Part shown: positions 34,331 to 44,249 of the stretch, piece after piece
Layout of the letters: the number at the start of each line of letters is the position of its first letter
Position numbering within the stretch: position 1 is the first letter of the stretch
Source of the DNA: Saccharicrinis fermentans DSM 9555 = JCM 21142
GTDB taxonomy: Bacteria > Bacteroidota > Bacteroidia > Bacteroidales > Marinilabiliaceae
DNA length: 64,000 nt
Reading direction: 5' to 3'
Assembly: GCF_000517085.1 (NCBI RefSeq)
Contig: NZ_KI912107.1
Coordinates: forward strand, 5,639,980-5,703,979
The notes under the pieces: generated by a model
Seen by the model: the letters and a program-made list of their open reading frames with translations, nothing else
What the model was told of the DNA's origin: nothing
The model's database searches: none
Program-made: the position numbers and the translations under genes

Positions 34331-36184
34331 TTACCATCCTGGATTTTGATCAAATTCTATATGTATTGCCACATCATCATCTTTGAGTGGATATAAATAG
34401 TGGCGTTCTTCAAATCCTTTCACTATTTCATGTTGTACTTTTGAGAACATATATCCTGTTGGATATTCAGGACTGACGCCCACCCAATCGAGATTTGTTC
34501 TGTAAACAGTTCTGATTTCATCCGTATGTGCGATATGCCATCGGCGAATATCCCACCAACGATGTCCATCTTCAAAGCAAAACTCAACACTTCTTTCATT
34601 TCGAATGCGTTGTATGAAGTCGTTATGGTTTAAATATTGACTATTTATATTGGGCATTCCTACGCGGTTTCTTATTTTGTTGACCGCCTGTTGTGCAGAG
34701 TAGAGGGCATTGGCAGGGTAGGTAGCCTCAAAGTTATTTCTTCCGGAAGCCTCATAGGCCGCTTCAGCATAGTTTAAATAAGCTTCCGAAACTCTGAACC
34801 ATACTGCGGGTACAATAAATGGTACCTTGCCTGCTGTTGTACTTCCTGATATTCCTTCGGGCCAAAACTTACGTGCCATATAGCCAGTGTATGAATTGGG
34901 CCAGTCGGAACTTTTTTTACGGTAATCTTTTCCTACACTGCCGTCGGGACCGGTGGCGTAAGTCTGCACTTCGTCTCCATTCTTTCCATTGGGCCACGAC
35001 ACCTGGTTGTAGAGGATGTCGTTATAGAAACGGGGGTCTCGATTTATATAAGGGTTTTGTTCGTTAAAAGTAGGATCATCTTCAGTGGAAAGGCCGTTTT
35101 GTGTTTCAAACCAATCCACTACATCTTGTGTAGGACAGGCACCCAGACTATATTTGTTTTTCAAGTAATCCTTGGTAAAAAAGACTCTACCTGGCATGGT
35201 GTTGTTGTAATAGTGGTTTGTTTCGCGATAGTAACTAAATATAATCTCGCTGTTTAATACGTGATTCATAAATATTTCGCGATAAGCAGTCAGTTTCTCC
35301 GGTGATCCTTTTAGATAGTCTTCACCATCTACCGTTTGTACATCCAACTCTATGGCTTCCGATGCATCAATGAGAGAATGGTAGGTATTGTCGCTTTCAA
35401 TATATTCAATAAGTTGATTGGCTGCTACGGCTGCTTCTTCCCATTTTGAATAATCGTTTTCGGTATTGTAAGTGGGGCTTGCTGCATATAACAGAACCCT
35501 TGATTTTAATGCTAAGGCGGCAGCTTTTATGGGTCTGCCGGTATTAGAAGAATCCCAGGTGTGGGGTAACTTATCGAAAGCCAAATCACAATCGGCAGCA
35601 ATTTCTTGGGCCGTTTGGTAATAGCTTAAGCGATCGTAACCCAAATATTCATTTAAATCCAAGGAGTTTCTGAAATAGGGCATTCCTCCATAGCGTTTTA
35701 ATATTTGAAAATAACACATGGCTCTAACAAATGCACATTCGCCAATTAAGAAGTCTTTTTGTTCTTCTGTAATGTCATCCGGTTGATCTATTCTTTCTAT
35801 GGTTATGTTCGCAATACGGATACCTTGCCAACCTGCTTCAAATGGAAAGGTGAATTCATATAACCCATTACCTGAACCTTTTTGAGTGTAGTATAAATAA
35901 TTGCCTTCGATGCCTGCGTCATATTGTGTACGGGGATAGGAAGCAATTCCTTCATCACTATATACAATGGGGTGTGAATAGTGCTTGTTATCGCCCATTA
36001 CTTCTATGGCATTGGTGTTGAATATCATATTATACATGTTGTCGGCATATTTGCGCATATTGTAGTAAGTAGAAAAAACTTCTTCTTCTGTTATAATATC
36101 AACATCTTCTGATTTATCCAGATAATCTTCTCCACAACTGAAAAAGACTAGCGTAAATAAGATAATATATAGTATATTTTTCAT
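34331..36184 (-). CDS. SusD/RagB family nutrient-binding lipoprotein (pair 1)
   Basis: Outer-membrane lipoprotein of 617 residues; lipobox TLVFFSC. Family features: ECAFVRAMCYFQILKRYGGMP, AALALKSRVLLYAASPTYN, FRVSEAYLNYAEAAYEASG, KIRNRVGMPNI, and the C-terminal RNERSVEFCFEDGHRWWDIRRW, ending in HIEFDQNPGW. The aromatic ligand-site loops cannot be assigned without a structure. It lies 25 bp after its SusC partner and 11 bp before the second SusC gene. Confidence 0.95.
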   Translation of the reverse strand: MKNILYIILFTLVFFSCGEDYLDKSEDVDIITEEEVFSTYYNMRKYADNMYNMIFNTNAIEVMGDNKHYSHPIVYSDEGIASYPRTQYDAGIEGNYLYYTQKGSGNGLYEFTFPFEAGWQGIRIANITIERIDQPDDITEEQKDFLIGECAFVRAMCYFQILKRYGGMPYFRNSLDLNEYLGYDRLSYYQTAQEIAADCDLAFDKLPHTWDSSNTGRPIKAAALALKSRVLLYAASPTYNTENDYSKWEEAAVAANQLIEYIESDNTYHSLIDASEAIELDVQTVDGEDYLKGSPEKLTAYREIFMNHVLNSEIIFSYYRETNHYYNNTMPGRVFFTKDYLKNKYSLGACPTQDVVDWFETQNGLSTEDDPTFNEQNPYINRDPRFYNDILYNQVSWPNGKNGDEVQTYATGPDGSVGKDYRKKSSDWPNSYTGYMARKFWPEGISGSTTAGKVPFIVPAVWFRVSEAYLNYAEAAYEASGRNNFEATYPANALYSAQQAVNKIRNRVGMPNINSQYLNHNDFIQRIRNERSVEFCFEDGHRWWDIRRWHIAHTDEIRTVYRTNLDWVGVSPEYPTGYMFSKVQHEIVKGFEERHYLYPLKDDDVAIHIEFDQNPGW

Positions 36185-36209
36185 TTTGTATTTTTAAAGA
36201 AGGTTACCA

Positions 36210-39200
36210 TTAGAAATTAACTTTTAAGCCGAGGTTGTACCTTTTTAATATGGGGTAGTTACCTACGTTTCCACCTTCTGGATCACCGTATTTCATATCG
36301 GTGATGGTGAATAAGTTGTAAGCGCTAACAAATAAGGTACAGTTAAAAGGAAGAATACGATTGTTAGATTGTAAATCGTAAGATAGTTCTACATTCTTTA
36401 GTCGAATAAAGCTGGCATCCAGTAAGGTATATGTATTACTGGTGGTGCTGTTTTTATAAGCAGTAGAGGTGTAATGAGTAATAGGCCATGAAGCATCTGC
36501 GTTATCGGGACTCCAGTAATTAAAGTGTTCTGGACGTACCTGTGAGGCTCTTTCCTGATAGAAAGGAAAGTAGAATCCGGTAGCGCTGGCGCTTACATCA
36601 TCTTGTCCTGAGATAAAGGCTTGGATGTGCCATTTTTTATAATTCGCTCTTAGTGTTAGGCTGAAAATTGTGCTGGCAGTTTTGGGGTCGCCATAAAATA
36701 TTTTATCTTTTACTTCATCTATCTCTCCATCAGCATTGTAATCTACATACATGATGTCGCCAGGCATCCAGTTTCCTCCAAAAGTTGGAATTACAGAATT
36801 CAAAACTTCGTCGATGTTTTGGTATAAACCATTTGTCATTAATATTTTATTGGTGTTGAGCGGTTTTCCCTGGTCTTTTAAGTAGTCTTCGGCGTAGATG
36901 CCTTCGGCCATATCTCCTCTTCTATTCTCGCTGAATCCGTATGCCGCAGTAATCGAATAGTTGAAATCGTTATTTACCTGCTTGATATATTTGAGCTCAA
37001 TTTCGTAACCGTGTTTTTTGGTTTCACCTCTGTTTACTTTTTGTATTTTAGCGGTAGTACCCAAATAGGATGGAATGTCTTGAGGGCTTACAAAAATACC
37101 GTCTCTTTCCTCATTGTAGAAATCGACGTTACCTACTATATGGTTTTTAAAGAGGGTAAAATCAACACCTATATTTTTTTTGGTCGCTGTTTCCCATGTG
37201 GCATTTTCATTTCCTAAAATGGAGTGGGTTAATAAGTCTCCGGAGTCATTAAAATCGTCTCCAAATTTCATCCTGTAATTGGCTTCGTCTCCACTGCTAA
37301 TGTAATCAAATGTAGATAGATACATCATTGCAGATGATCCTGATTCACTGCCAGACTGGCCATAGCTGGCCCGAACTTTTAATTTGTTGACAAAGGGCAA
37401 TGCGTTTCTCACAAAGGTTTCATTGCCTAGACTCCATCCGATGGAGACAGCAGGAAAGAAACCGAATTTTTTACCGGGAGCAAACTTATCGGTACCATTT
37501 TGTGCACCACTGGCTTCGATAAAGTATCGTTTGTTATAGTTATAGGTAAAGCGTCCTACGCGGTCTTCCTTGAATAAAGGAAAATCGCTTTGTGTTTCTT
37601 TTTTTTTGCGACTCCAAAGCCATAGTGCACTTATGTTATGAGCGCCAAAACTTCGTTTATAATTTAGGGATAGATTATAATATGATTGGTTTTGTTTATA
37701 GGTGTTTTTTTCAGTACCAATGGAGGCATTGCCTTGTTGCGCATCTTCACCGTCTACATTTTCCCAAGTGCCATCTTCCCATAAATAAAAATCTCGAGGG
37801 GTGTAATTAATTTCTTGTAAAAAAAGATAATTAAGAGAAAAGTTGTATCTACCCGAAACGGATAATCCTTTGCTTATAAAATCTAGCTGTTGTGTTAGTT
37901 CAAAATTGGCGGTAAGAACATTCCTTCTCCGGGTGTCTAATCCACTTCCATGGAGGATAGTATATGGATTATTAGAGTTTTGAATCAGGTTGTTGTAAGC
38001 CCATCTGTCTGTACTTGAATCGGGATGAACGGGATTGTCATCCGGATATTCTTCTAATAGTTCCCCAGGATAATAGACCGGAGATGCCCACGAGGGATAG
38101 TCATAGAAATCAGATGTAAAACTCAAGGAGGATGCTTCATTTTTAGTCTGCATTCTTCCTGCAAAATCGGTCTTGAATGTGGTGCTTGGACTAAGGTCAA
38201 AGTCGAGATTGGTACGGTAGCTCAAAACATCAAAAGTGTTTTTTGACTTATAGCCCAAATCTAAATCCACTTCTTTAAAGGCATCACCTTCGTGGGTATA
38301 CCCTAAGGAAAGAAAATATTTTACTTTGGCAGTTCCTCCACGTGCAGAAAAATTGTGTTTTTGAGCTGTTGAAAAGGACTTTGTTAATACATCATACCAG
38401 TCTACATCGGGATACAGGTATGGCATGTCCTGATCTTTATAATGTTGAAGTGCTTCATCAGAAATGAGTTGGTCAAACTGTCCATCATTCTTACTGGCAA
38501 TGTTGTATAAGGAAAGCGTTTCGTATGAATTAGCCATTTCTACAGGACTGGTAGGCTGTTTAAAGGTGAAGGTAGAGTTGAAGGATAACTTTGGTTTGCT
38601 TATGCTACCCCGCTTGGTGGTAATTATAATGACTCCATTGGCTCCTTTAACACCATAAACCGCTGTTGCGGCTGCATCTTTTAATATACTAATGGATGAG
38701 ATTTCATTGGGATCCATGTAGGAAAAATCGGATAGCTGTTCTACACCATCTACTACTACCAATGCCTCATCGTTATTTACCGATGAGCGTCCTCTGATAT
38801 ACAAGCTGGCACCATCTTCTCCGGGCTGGCCAGAACTGGTAACGGAGATCAGTCCGGGAGACATACCAGAAAGTGCACTGGAAACATTGGGGGCTCTCAG
38901 GGATTCGAGCTCGTCGCCACTTACCTGATCGATGGCCGAAAGCATACTCTCTTTGGTTTGTACCCCATAACCCACCACTATTACTTCGTCCATTCCTACG
39001 ATGGTTGAAGTCATGGTTACATCGATGATGTTTCTGTTAGCAATGTCTACTTCTTTGGTTTCCATTCCAATAAAGGAAAATACAAGCGTTTGGGTTTTGC
39101 TTGCTACGCGAATGGAATATTTTCCATTCATATCCGAAATGGTTCCGTTCTCTGTGCCTTTTTCGGCAATTGTTGCTCCGGGAATTCCTAAGCCATCTTC

Positions 39201-39311
39201 ACCGATAACGGTTCCGGTAATCATTCTGTTTTGTGCCAGTATTTGACCCGATGCAAATATGAGCAGCAGAAACAGAATGGTAGATTTAATTAAGTTGAGA
39301 TTTTCTTTCAT
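36210..39311 (-). CDS. SusC/RagA family TonB-dependent receptor (pair 1)
   Basis: Outer-membrane transporter of 1033 residues. The ATG at 39311 (MKENLNLIKSTILF) is preferred to an in-frame TTG at 39329. Signal peptide, then a canonical carboxypeptidase-regulatory-like domain (ITGTVIGEDGLGIPGATIAEKG), the plug with the classic MDEVIVVGYGVQ box, VSSALSGMSPGLISV, LYIRGRSSVNN, and DAAATAVYGVKGANGVIIITTKRG. The barrel ends NLGLKVNF. This is the more conserved of the two SusC copies. It lies 47 bp after a sulfatase gene on the same strand, so sulfatase and transport genes appear to form one unit. Confidence 0.96.
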   Translation of the reverse strand: MKENLNLIKSTILFLLLIFASGQILAQNRMITGTVIGEDGLGIPGATIAEKGTENGTISDMNGKYSIRVASKTQTLVFSFIGMETKEVDIANRNIIDVTMTSTIVGMDEVIVVGYGVQTKESMLSAIDQVSGDELESLRAPNVSSALSGMSPGLISVTSSGQPGEDGASLYIRGRSSVNNDEALVVVDGVEQLSDFSYMDPNEISSISILKDAAATAVYGVKGANGVIIITTKRGSISKPKLSFNSTFTFKQPTSPVEMANSYETLSLYNIASKNDGQFDQLISDEALQHYKDQDMPYLYPDVDWYDVLTKSFSTAQKHNFSARGGTAKVKYFLSLGYTHEGDAFKEVDLDLGYKSKNTFDVLSYRTNLDFDLSPSTTFKTDFAGRMQTKNEASSLSFTSDFYDYPSWASPVYYPGELLEEYPDDNPVHPDSSTDRWAYNNLIQNSNNPYTILHGSGLDTRRRNVLTANFELTQQLDFISKGLSVSGRYNFSLNYLFLQEINYTPRDFYLWEDGTWENVDGEDAQQGNASIGTEKNTYKQNQSYYNLSLNYKRSFGAHNISALWLWSRKKKETQSDFPLFKEDRVGRFTYNYNKRYFIEASGAQNGTDKFAPGKKFGFFPAVSIGWSLGNETFVRNALPFVNKLKVRASYGQSGSESGSSAMMYLSTFDYISSGDEANYRMKFGDDFNDSGDLLTHSILGNENATWETATKKNIGVDFTLFKNHIVGNVDFYNEERDGIFVSPQDIPSYLGTTAKIQKVNRGETKKHGYEIELKYIKQVNNDFNYSITAAYGFSENRRGDMAEGIYAEDYLKDQGKPLNTNKILMTNGLYQNIDEVLNSVIPTFGGNWMPGDIMYVDYNADGEIDEVKDKIFYGDPKTASTIFSLTLRANYKKWHIQAFISGQDDVSASATGFYFPFYQERASQVRPEHFNYWSPDNADASWPITHYTSTAYKNSTTSNTYTLLDASFIRLKNVELSYDLQSNNRILPFNCTLFVSAYNLFTITDMKYGDPEGGNVGNYPILKRYNLGLKVNF

Positions 39312-39358
39312 TTCATTGAGGTTTAACAAATTATTATCATAGGTCTTAATTTTAGTTT

Positions 39359-40957
39359 TTATCTAAGCCATGAGGGGATAGAGTCATTTTTTATCCATTC
39401 CTTGATTCGTTTATCTAGTGTATCTTCCGTATATTTATTTTTTCCGGCAGGGATTGCATTATTTTTGGGAAGCCATTTCTTGTGAGCTTCAATAATCGCT
39501 GCATATTGGGGGTCGCTGGCTAAATTGATGTGTTCTCCCGGATCGTTTTGGTGGTTGTATAGTTCTTCCTCGCCATTGCGATAATGTATATATCTCCAGT
39601 TATTGCTTCGTATGGCGTGATTTTTATAATACCATGTGCTTAAAACCGGTTTATCCCAGATTGTCTGTGGATTTTCCAGTAGGGGAACTAAACTGGTACC
39701 TTCCAGTTTAGGTAGTTTGGGTAAATGACATAAATCAACGAGTGTTGGGTAAATATCAAGCAAGCTGACCACTTGATGGCTTTGTGCTTTTTTATTTTTT
39801 GGGGTGGGTATTTTGAAGAATAATGGTACTCTCGTTGATTCTTCCCAAAGTGCTTGTTTACGGAAATGACGTTTTTCTCCTAGGTGTTGACCATGGTCAG
39901 ACCATAATACAATGATTGTGTTATCTGCATTAGGACTGTTTTCTAGAGCATTTAATACCTTTCCAATTTGGTCGTCTACAAATGTGACACAGGCCAAATA
40001 AGCATGAACTAATTCCGGTAAAATTTCTTTTTTTCTGCTGATATCATACCAACCTCCATTGGGTGTTCGTCCGAAGGCGATGGATTTTCCCATCAAGGGG
40101 ATGTCATGCATTTCATCATCAGGAATATCGGGTATTTTTATTGAGTCAATATGGTACATGTCAAAATACTTTTGGGGAGCTGTATATGGAACATGAGGTC
40201 TTAAAAATCCGGCAGCCATAAAGAATGGTTTGTCCTGCTTTTTTGATATCTTATCGATGGTCCAAGACGCGATCTGTTCATCATACATACCGCCTTTGGG
40301 TATTTCTTTTTCAGAAAGAGGTCCACCGCATAGTGAATAAAATCGGTTATTGGATTTATAGTAATTATTAATAGTGTCTTCGCCATATAGTTGAACCAAT
40401 TGTCCTCCGTCCTTGGTAAAAGGGTAAAACATTCTACCGCGATAACCAAATCCAGCTTCCTTAATATGTTCTTCCATATTGTTCCAGAAGTGAGGAGAAT
40501 ATTCAGTCCAATAATTATCTGTTTGAGAAGGATGATCAGATTCTCCATCGTGGAATACTTTACCGGCTGCATAGGTATTATAACCGTTGTTTTTAAAATA
40601 TTCGGGTAGCATCATATGGTCTTTCATTACCTCAGTGTAATTTGTGCGCATTGCTTTGGTGGATGCGTACCATCCTGTTGTTGTAGGATGCAGTCCGCTT
40701 AAGACAGAATTACGAGATGCTGTACATACTGCTTGTGAGCAATGTGCATTGGTGAAAGAAACACCATGGTTAAATAGTTTGTCTAAATTTGGTGTAATGG
40801 CTTGTGAGTGACCACCTAATGGTTTTATCCAGTCGTTTAAATCATCAACAGAAATAAATAATACATTGGGTTGTTTTATTTCTTTTTTCTCATGATGATC
40901 AGAGCAGCTTTGTGTGCATACGAGTAGGCCTAACAAAATGATTATCTGATGTTTCAT
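39359..40957 (-). CDS. S1 family formylglycine sulfatase, lipoprotein
   Basis: Sulfatase of 532 residues. ATG 40957 is chosen because it gives a lipoprotein signal (LLGLLVCTQSC); an upstream ATG at 41047 would bury this signal behind 30 residues. The active-site motif CTASR has Cys78 as the formylglycine precursor (C-x-A-x-R variant of C-x-P-x-R). Metal and sulfate ligands sit in FISVDDLNDW, and in LIVLWSDHGQHLGEKRHFRK (as TIIVLWSDHGQ here). Resembles iduronate-2-sulfatase-like S1 enzymes (PLFFKIP, SLLDIYPTLVDLCHLP, HAIRSNNWRYIHYRNGEEELY). It has an obvious sibling in the next gene (41118-42701). It probably desulfates oligosaccharides in the periplasm or at the surface. Confidence 0.92.
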   Translation of the reverse strand: MKHQIIILLGLLVCTQSCSDHHEKKEIKQPNVLFISVDDLNDWIKPLGGHSQAITPNLDKLFNHGVSFTNAHCSQAVCTASRNSVLSGLHPTTTGWYASTKAMRTNYTEVMKDHMMLPEYFKNNGYNTYAAGKVFHDGESDHPSQTDNYWTEYSPHFWNNMEEHIKEAGFGYRGRMFYPFTKDGGQLVQLYGEDTINNYYKSNNRFYSLCGGPLSEKEIPKGGMYDEQIASWTIDKISKKQDKPFFMAAGFLRPHVPYTAPQKYFDMYHIDSIKIPDIPDDEMHDIPLMGKSIAFGRTPNGGWYDISRKKEILPELVHAYLACVTFVDDQIGKVLNALENSPNADNTIIVLWSDHGQHLGEKRHFRKQALWEESTRVPLFFKIPTPKNKKAQSHQVVSLLDIYPTLVDLCHLPKLPKLEGTSLVPLLENPQTIWDKPVLSTWYYKNHAIRSNNWRYIHYRNGEEELYNHQNDPGEHINLASDPQYAAIIEAHKKWLPKNNAIPAGKNKYTEDTLDKRIKEWIKNDSIPSWLR

Positions 40958-41117
40958 ATGTTTGTAATTTATTTTTAAGATCACATGGAAATGGCTTAAA
41001 TTACCCACACTCCTGTGTGCGTAATACTTTATCATGGTTCGTTTCATGTGTATTGTATTATATAATGTTCGTTTGTTGTTTTGACTTGCGGGTCAAAACC
41101 TTTTTTTGATGTATTGA

Positions 41118-42701
41118 TCATCTTAACCATGCAGGTATTGAATCGTTTTTGATCCATTGGCTTGCGCGCTGATCCAGTTTGTCACCTTTCCATTCAGTTT
41201 TACCTGCCGGTAATGCATTTTGGGTGGGTAGCCATTTTTTGTGTTCTTCAATTACCTTTTTATATTTTGGGTCATTGGCTAGATTGGTATGTTCACCCGG
41301 ATCAATTTTGTGATCATATAACTCTTCGCTGCCATCACGATACTGGATATATCTCCAGTTCTGACTTCTGATAGCGTGGTTTTTATAATACCAAGTGCTT
41401 AGTACTGGTTTATTCCACTCTAAATTAGGATTCTTAATGAGGGGGAGAATGCTGTTGCCCTCTAGTTTGGGAGCTTCAGGCAGGCCGCATATGTCGACCA
41501 AAGTAGGGTAGATGTCTAATAAACTAACCACTTGATTACAGTTTGCTTTTTGTTGTTGGTTTCCAGGAAGCTTGAAATAGAGGGGTACATGGGTGGATTC
41601 TTCCCATAGGGCCTGTTTGCGCCAATGTCTCTTTTCTCCCAAGTGCTGTCCGTGATCAGACCATAAGACAATAAGTGTATTGTTGGCATATTTGCTATTT
41701 TCGAGGGCTTGGATTATTTTACCTAATTCGTTATCAACGAATGATATACATGCTAAATAGCCATAAATTAATTCTTTCCAATAAGTGTTACTTAGGTTAA
41801 CAACAGCATTGTGGTCGCCGTTTTTAATGGTACCAAAGGCTATTGATTTTCCCATGATAGGGATATCTGAAAATTCATTTTCTGGTATTTCAGGTAGTTT
41901 TATTTTATTTAGATCGTATAAATCAAAAAAATGTTTTGGAGCTGTATAGGGGACGTGAGGACGAACAAAGCCTACCGCCATAAAAAATGGTTTTTGATGC
42001 TCTTTTTGTAGTTGATCCACTGCCCATTCCGTAATTAGTTCGTCAAACATTTTGCCTCCTGGCATATCTTCTCGCTCAAGGGCACCATAGCATAAAGAGT
42101 GACCATTAGAATATTCTTTGCCGTAATGGTTAATGATCTGGCTGCCTTTTTGGGGGAAAGGGTAGAATTTTGTTCCCCCGTAACCATCACCTCGATCTTT
42201 TAAGTCCTTTGGTACTTTATAATTGGGTGCAGTAATGTCCCAAAAATCCTGTGTTTTGTTTTTGTAATCAGATACCCCACCATGAAAAACTTTTCCAACA
42301 GCCAATGTTTTGTAACCATTGTCTTTAAAATATTGAGGTAGCATTTTATGGTCACCCATCACCTGATCGTATGTTTTGCGCATGGCACTGGTTGAACTGT
42401 ACCAACCTGAAGTGGTGGGGTGTATTCCGCTTAGCAGTGAATTACGAGAGGCTGTACATACTGCTTGAGAGCAATGGGCATTGGTAAATAAGACACCTTG
42501 ATTGAATAGGTAATCCATATTGGGTGTAATGGCTTGGGAATGTATATTTAGCTTGCCGGCCCAGTCATTTAAATCGTCAATGGAGATGAAGATTACGTTG
42601 GGGTGATCATTGTCATTACTTTGGGCTTTGAAGGTGGTGGTTTGTGCCCATAAGATAGCAATAACTATGGTGTTTAATATTTTATTTTTTGTGAGTTTCA
42701 T
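41118..42701 (-). CDS. S1 family formylglycine sulfatase, sibling of adjacent gene
   Basis: Sulfatase of 527 residues with signal peptide (MKLTKNKILNTIVIAILWAQ). Cys82 lies in the same CTASR motif as the gene at 39359-40957, and long blocks are near-identical between the two (ITPNMDYLFNQGVLFTNAHC, LWSDHGQHLGEKRHWRKQALW, KPVLSTWYYKNHAIRSQNWRY). The tail KIDPGEHTNLANDPKYKKV, then WIKNDSIPAWLR, is also shared. This points to tandem duplication followed by divergence, perhaps to attack two sulfate positions or two oligosaccharide sizes. The second copy appears to lack a lipobox, so the siblings may work in different places. Confidence 0.92.
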   Translation of the reverse strand: MKLTKNKILNTIVIAILWAQTTTFKAQSNDNDHPNVIFISIDDLNDWAGKLNIHSQAITPNMDYLFNQGVLFTNAHCSQAVCTASRNSLLSGIHPTTSGWYSSTSAMRKTYDQVMGDHKMLPQYFKDNGYKTLAVGKVFHGGVSDYKNKTQDFWDITAPNYKVPKDLKDRGDGYGGTKFYPFPQKGSQIINHYGKEYSNGHSLCYGALEREDMPGGKMFDELITEWAVDQLQKEHQKPFFMAVGFVRPHVPYTAPKHFFDLYDLNKIKLPEIPENEFSDIPIMGKSIAFGTIKNGDHNAVVNLSNTYWKELIYGYLACISFVDNELGKIIQALENSKYANNTLIVLWSDHGQHLGEKRHWRKQALWEESTHVPLYFKLPGNQQQKANCNQVVSLLDIYPTLVDICGLPEAPKLEGNSILPLIKNPNLEWNKPVLSTWYYKNHAIRSQNWRYIQYRDGSEELYDHKIDPGEHTNLANDPKYKKVIEEHKKWLPTQNALPAGKTEWKGDKLDQRASQWIKNDSIPAWLR

Positions 42702-42746
42702 CCCGTAAAATTGATTTTTTAGTTAGATTTTGCCGATTGTATGGGT

Positions 42747-44189
42747 TTACTTATGATCAAGGTATTTGATAAGGTGATATACTTGCAAGTTGAGGGGTTT
42801 CATTTCATCCAGCATGGGAGTCCATGGTTCGTATGTAGCCGTAACAATACCTTTGTTGGCATCTATATTAGAGGGGTCTACGCCTTTTGCATTGGGGTCA
42901 TTATCCATGTACTTGAAGTAGTGCCATCCTACACAGTTTTTGGATTCCAATAAGGCTAAAGTGTAATTTTGATAAAATAGACCTCTGTCTTTTTGGGTAC
43001 GCACAATCCAACCGGCACCGGATGTATTTCCCATGCCAGAATCTTCACCTTTGGTATAGTACTCTGTTATAATGAATGGTTTGTTAGTCCATTTGGTCCA
43101 GTTGTCCATTTGTGCAGAGTCAGGCGTCCAATAGTTGTAATAGTTGGTTGAAATAAGATCCAGGTGTTTACCTGCTGCTTTCATAAATGCAGCATGGTTT
43201 TTCTCATTACTATAAAAGCGTGCACCAATATACATATGGTTGGGATCATACTTTTTGATGGCTTTAGCAACCGTTGAAAAATATTTATCGGCCACCAAGG
43301 CCATAAAAGCGGCTCTGTTTTTATTGCTTATTGAATCTTTACTGATGCCATTGTCTTTTAACCATTTTATGGCGGCCATATAGCCGTAATCGTCAGTGGG
43401 TAAAGAAAGGTAGTTGTCTAAAGCCTTAAATTTAAAAGGCATTTCATTATCTGAGAAATGACCAAATAGATGAGGATCGTCTTTTAATTTTGCCAATTGT
43501 TGGGCGTGTGTATCGCAAAAGGATTCAAATTCAGGATCAAAAACAAAGATGGCATCTTGGGGATAACCTGTATGGCCTGGTTGCATATAGGTTCCTCCTC
43601 TTTTTTTACCGTAGCTCGACATGAAACTCCAGTTTACGGTATAGGCAATGGGTCTTTCTGCTGTTTTATTATAGGCAATAATGGCTTCGGTATCGGACCA
43701 TGAGCCTGCACAGTTAAAGCCATGGTTGTGTAAGAGTTGCATTGTTTCTTGTGTCCAGTTTTCTTTGGATCCGAATTTTTGTTGCAGTGCATCTTTACTT
43801 ACTTTGGTTTTTCCTGTTTTTACACTGTTTAGCCCAATATTAACGTATTTGTAACCCAGCGGATCTATAGCCCACCATCTGCTACCTACTTTTTTTACAT
43901 GAAAATATCCGGTAGCTTCTACTTGCTGACTCATGTCTCCTCCGTAGATACTAAGATCAGGTGCTTGTTTGGGTTGCTGGTAATCGGCCAGTAAATTGAT
44001 GGTTCTTGTTTTAAATGGTTGGTAGTCATTGTATGACCTTGTTCCATCCTTGTGGTATGCTTTGGTCTTTGCGTCTACCATTAGGTATTCGGATGCTTTG
44101 CTTTTTTGCCTATTATGTATGCTGCAGCTTAATAAAAGAACCATTAGAAAAGAAACGGTGGGGTTGAAATATTTTGTGAATGACTTCAT
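42747..44189 (-). CDS. GH50-like (clan GH-A) glycoside hydrolase lipoprotein
   Basis: Exported TIM-barrel enzyme of 480 residues; lipobox LMVLLLSC. The N-terminal TGYFHVKKVGSRWWAIDPLG, then YKYVNIGLNSV, and HGFNCAGSWSD resemble the start of GH50 beta-agarases. The acid/base is likely Glu in GHFSDNEMPF and the nucleophile Glu in PFIITEYYTKGEDSGM. GH50 members act on agar-type galactans, but this protein is shorter than most and relatives occur in loci for other algal glycans, so calling it agarase would be too strong. It stands between two sulfatase genes in a locus that also contains GH88. Confidence 0.7.
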   Translation of the reverse strand: MKSFTKYFNPTVSFLMVLLLSCSIHNRQKSKASEYLMVDAKTKAYHKDGTRSYNDYQPFKTRTINLLADYQQPKQAPDLSIYGGDMSQQVEATGYFHVKKVGSRWWAIDPLGYKYVNIGLNSVKTGKTKVSKDALQQKFGSKENWTQETMQLLHNHGFNCAGSWSDTEAIIAYNKTAERPIAYTVNWSFMSSYGKKRGGTYMQPGHTGYPQDAIFVFDPEFESFCDTHAQQLAKLKDDPHLFGHFSDNEMPFKFKALDNYLSLPTDDYGYMAAIKWLKDNGISKDSISNKNRAAFMALVADKYFSTVAKAIKKYDPNHMYIGARFYSNEKNHAAFMKAAGKHLDLISTNYYNYWTPDSAQMDNWTKWTNKPFIITEYYTKGEDSGMGNTSGAGWIVRTQKDRGLFYQNYTLALLESKNCVGWHYFKYMDNDPNAKGVDPSNIDANKGIVTATYEPWTPMLDEMKPLNLQVYHLIKYLDHK

Positions 44190-44249
44190 TAAGATGTGTA
44201 TTTTATTTGCTTAATAGTGCTGTCTTGAATGGCTTCGGTTCATCTGATT

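Noticed and set aside
40958-41047. Longer N-terminus for the sulfatase at 39359
   Set aside because: The 30 added residues precede a complete lipoprotein signal, which must be N-terminal.
42747-44189. Naming the GH-A enzyme a beta-agarase
   Set aside because: Motifs resemble GH50, but length and locus context (GH88, heparinase-like lyase) do not support agar as the substrate.
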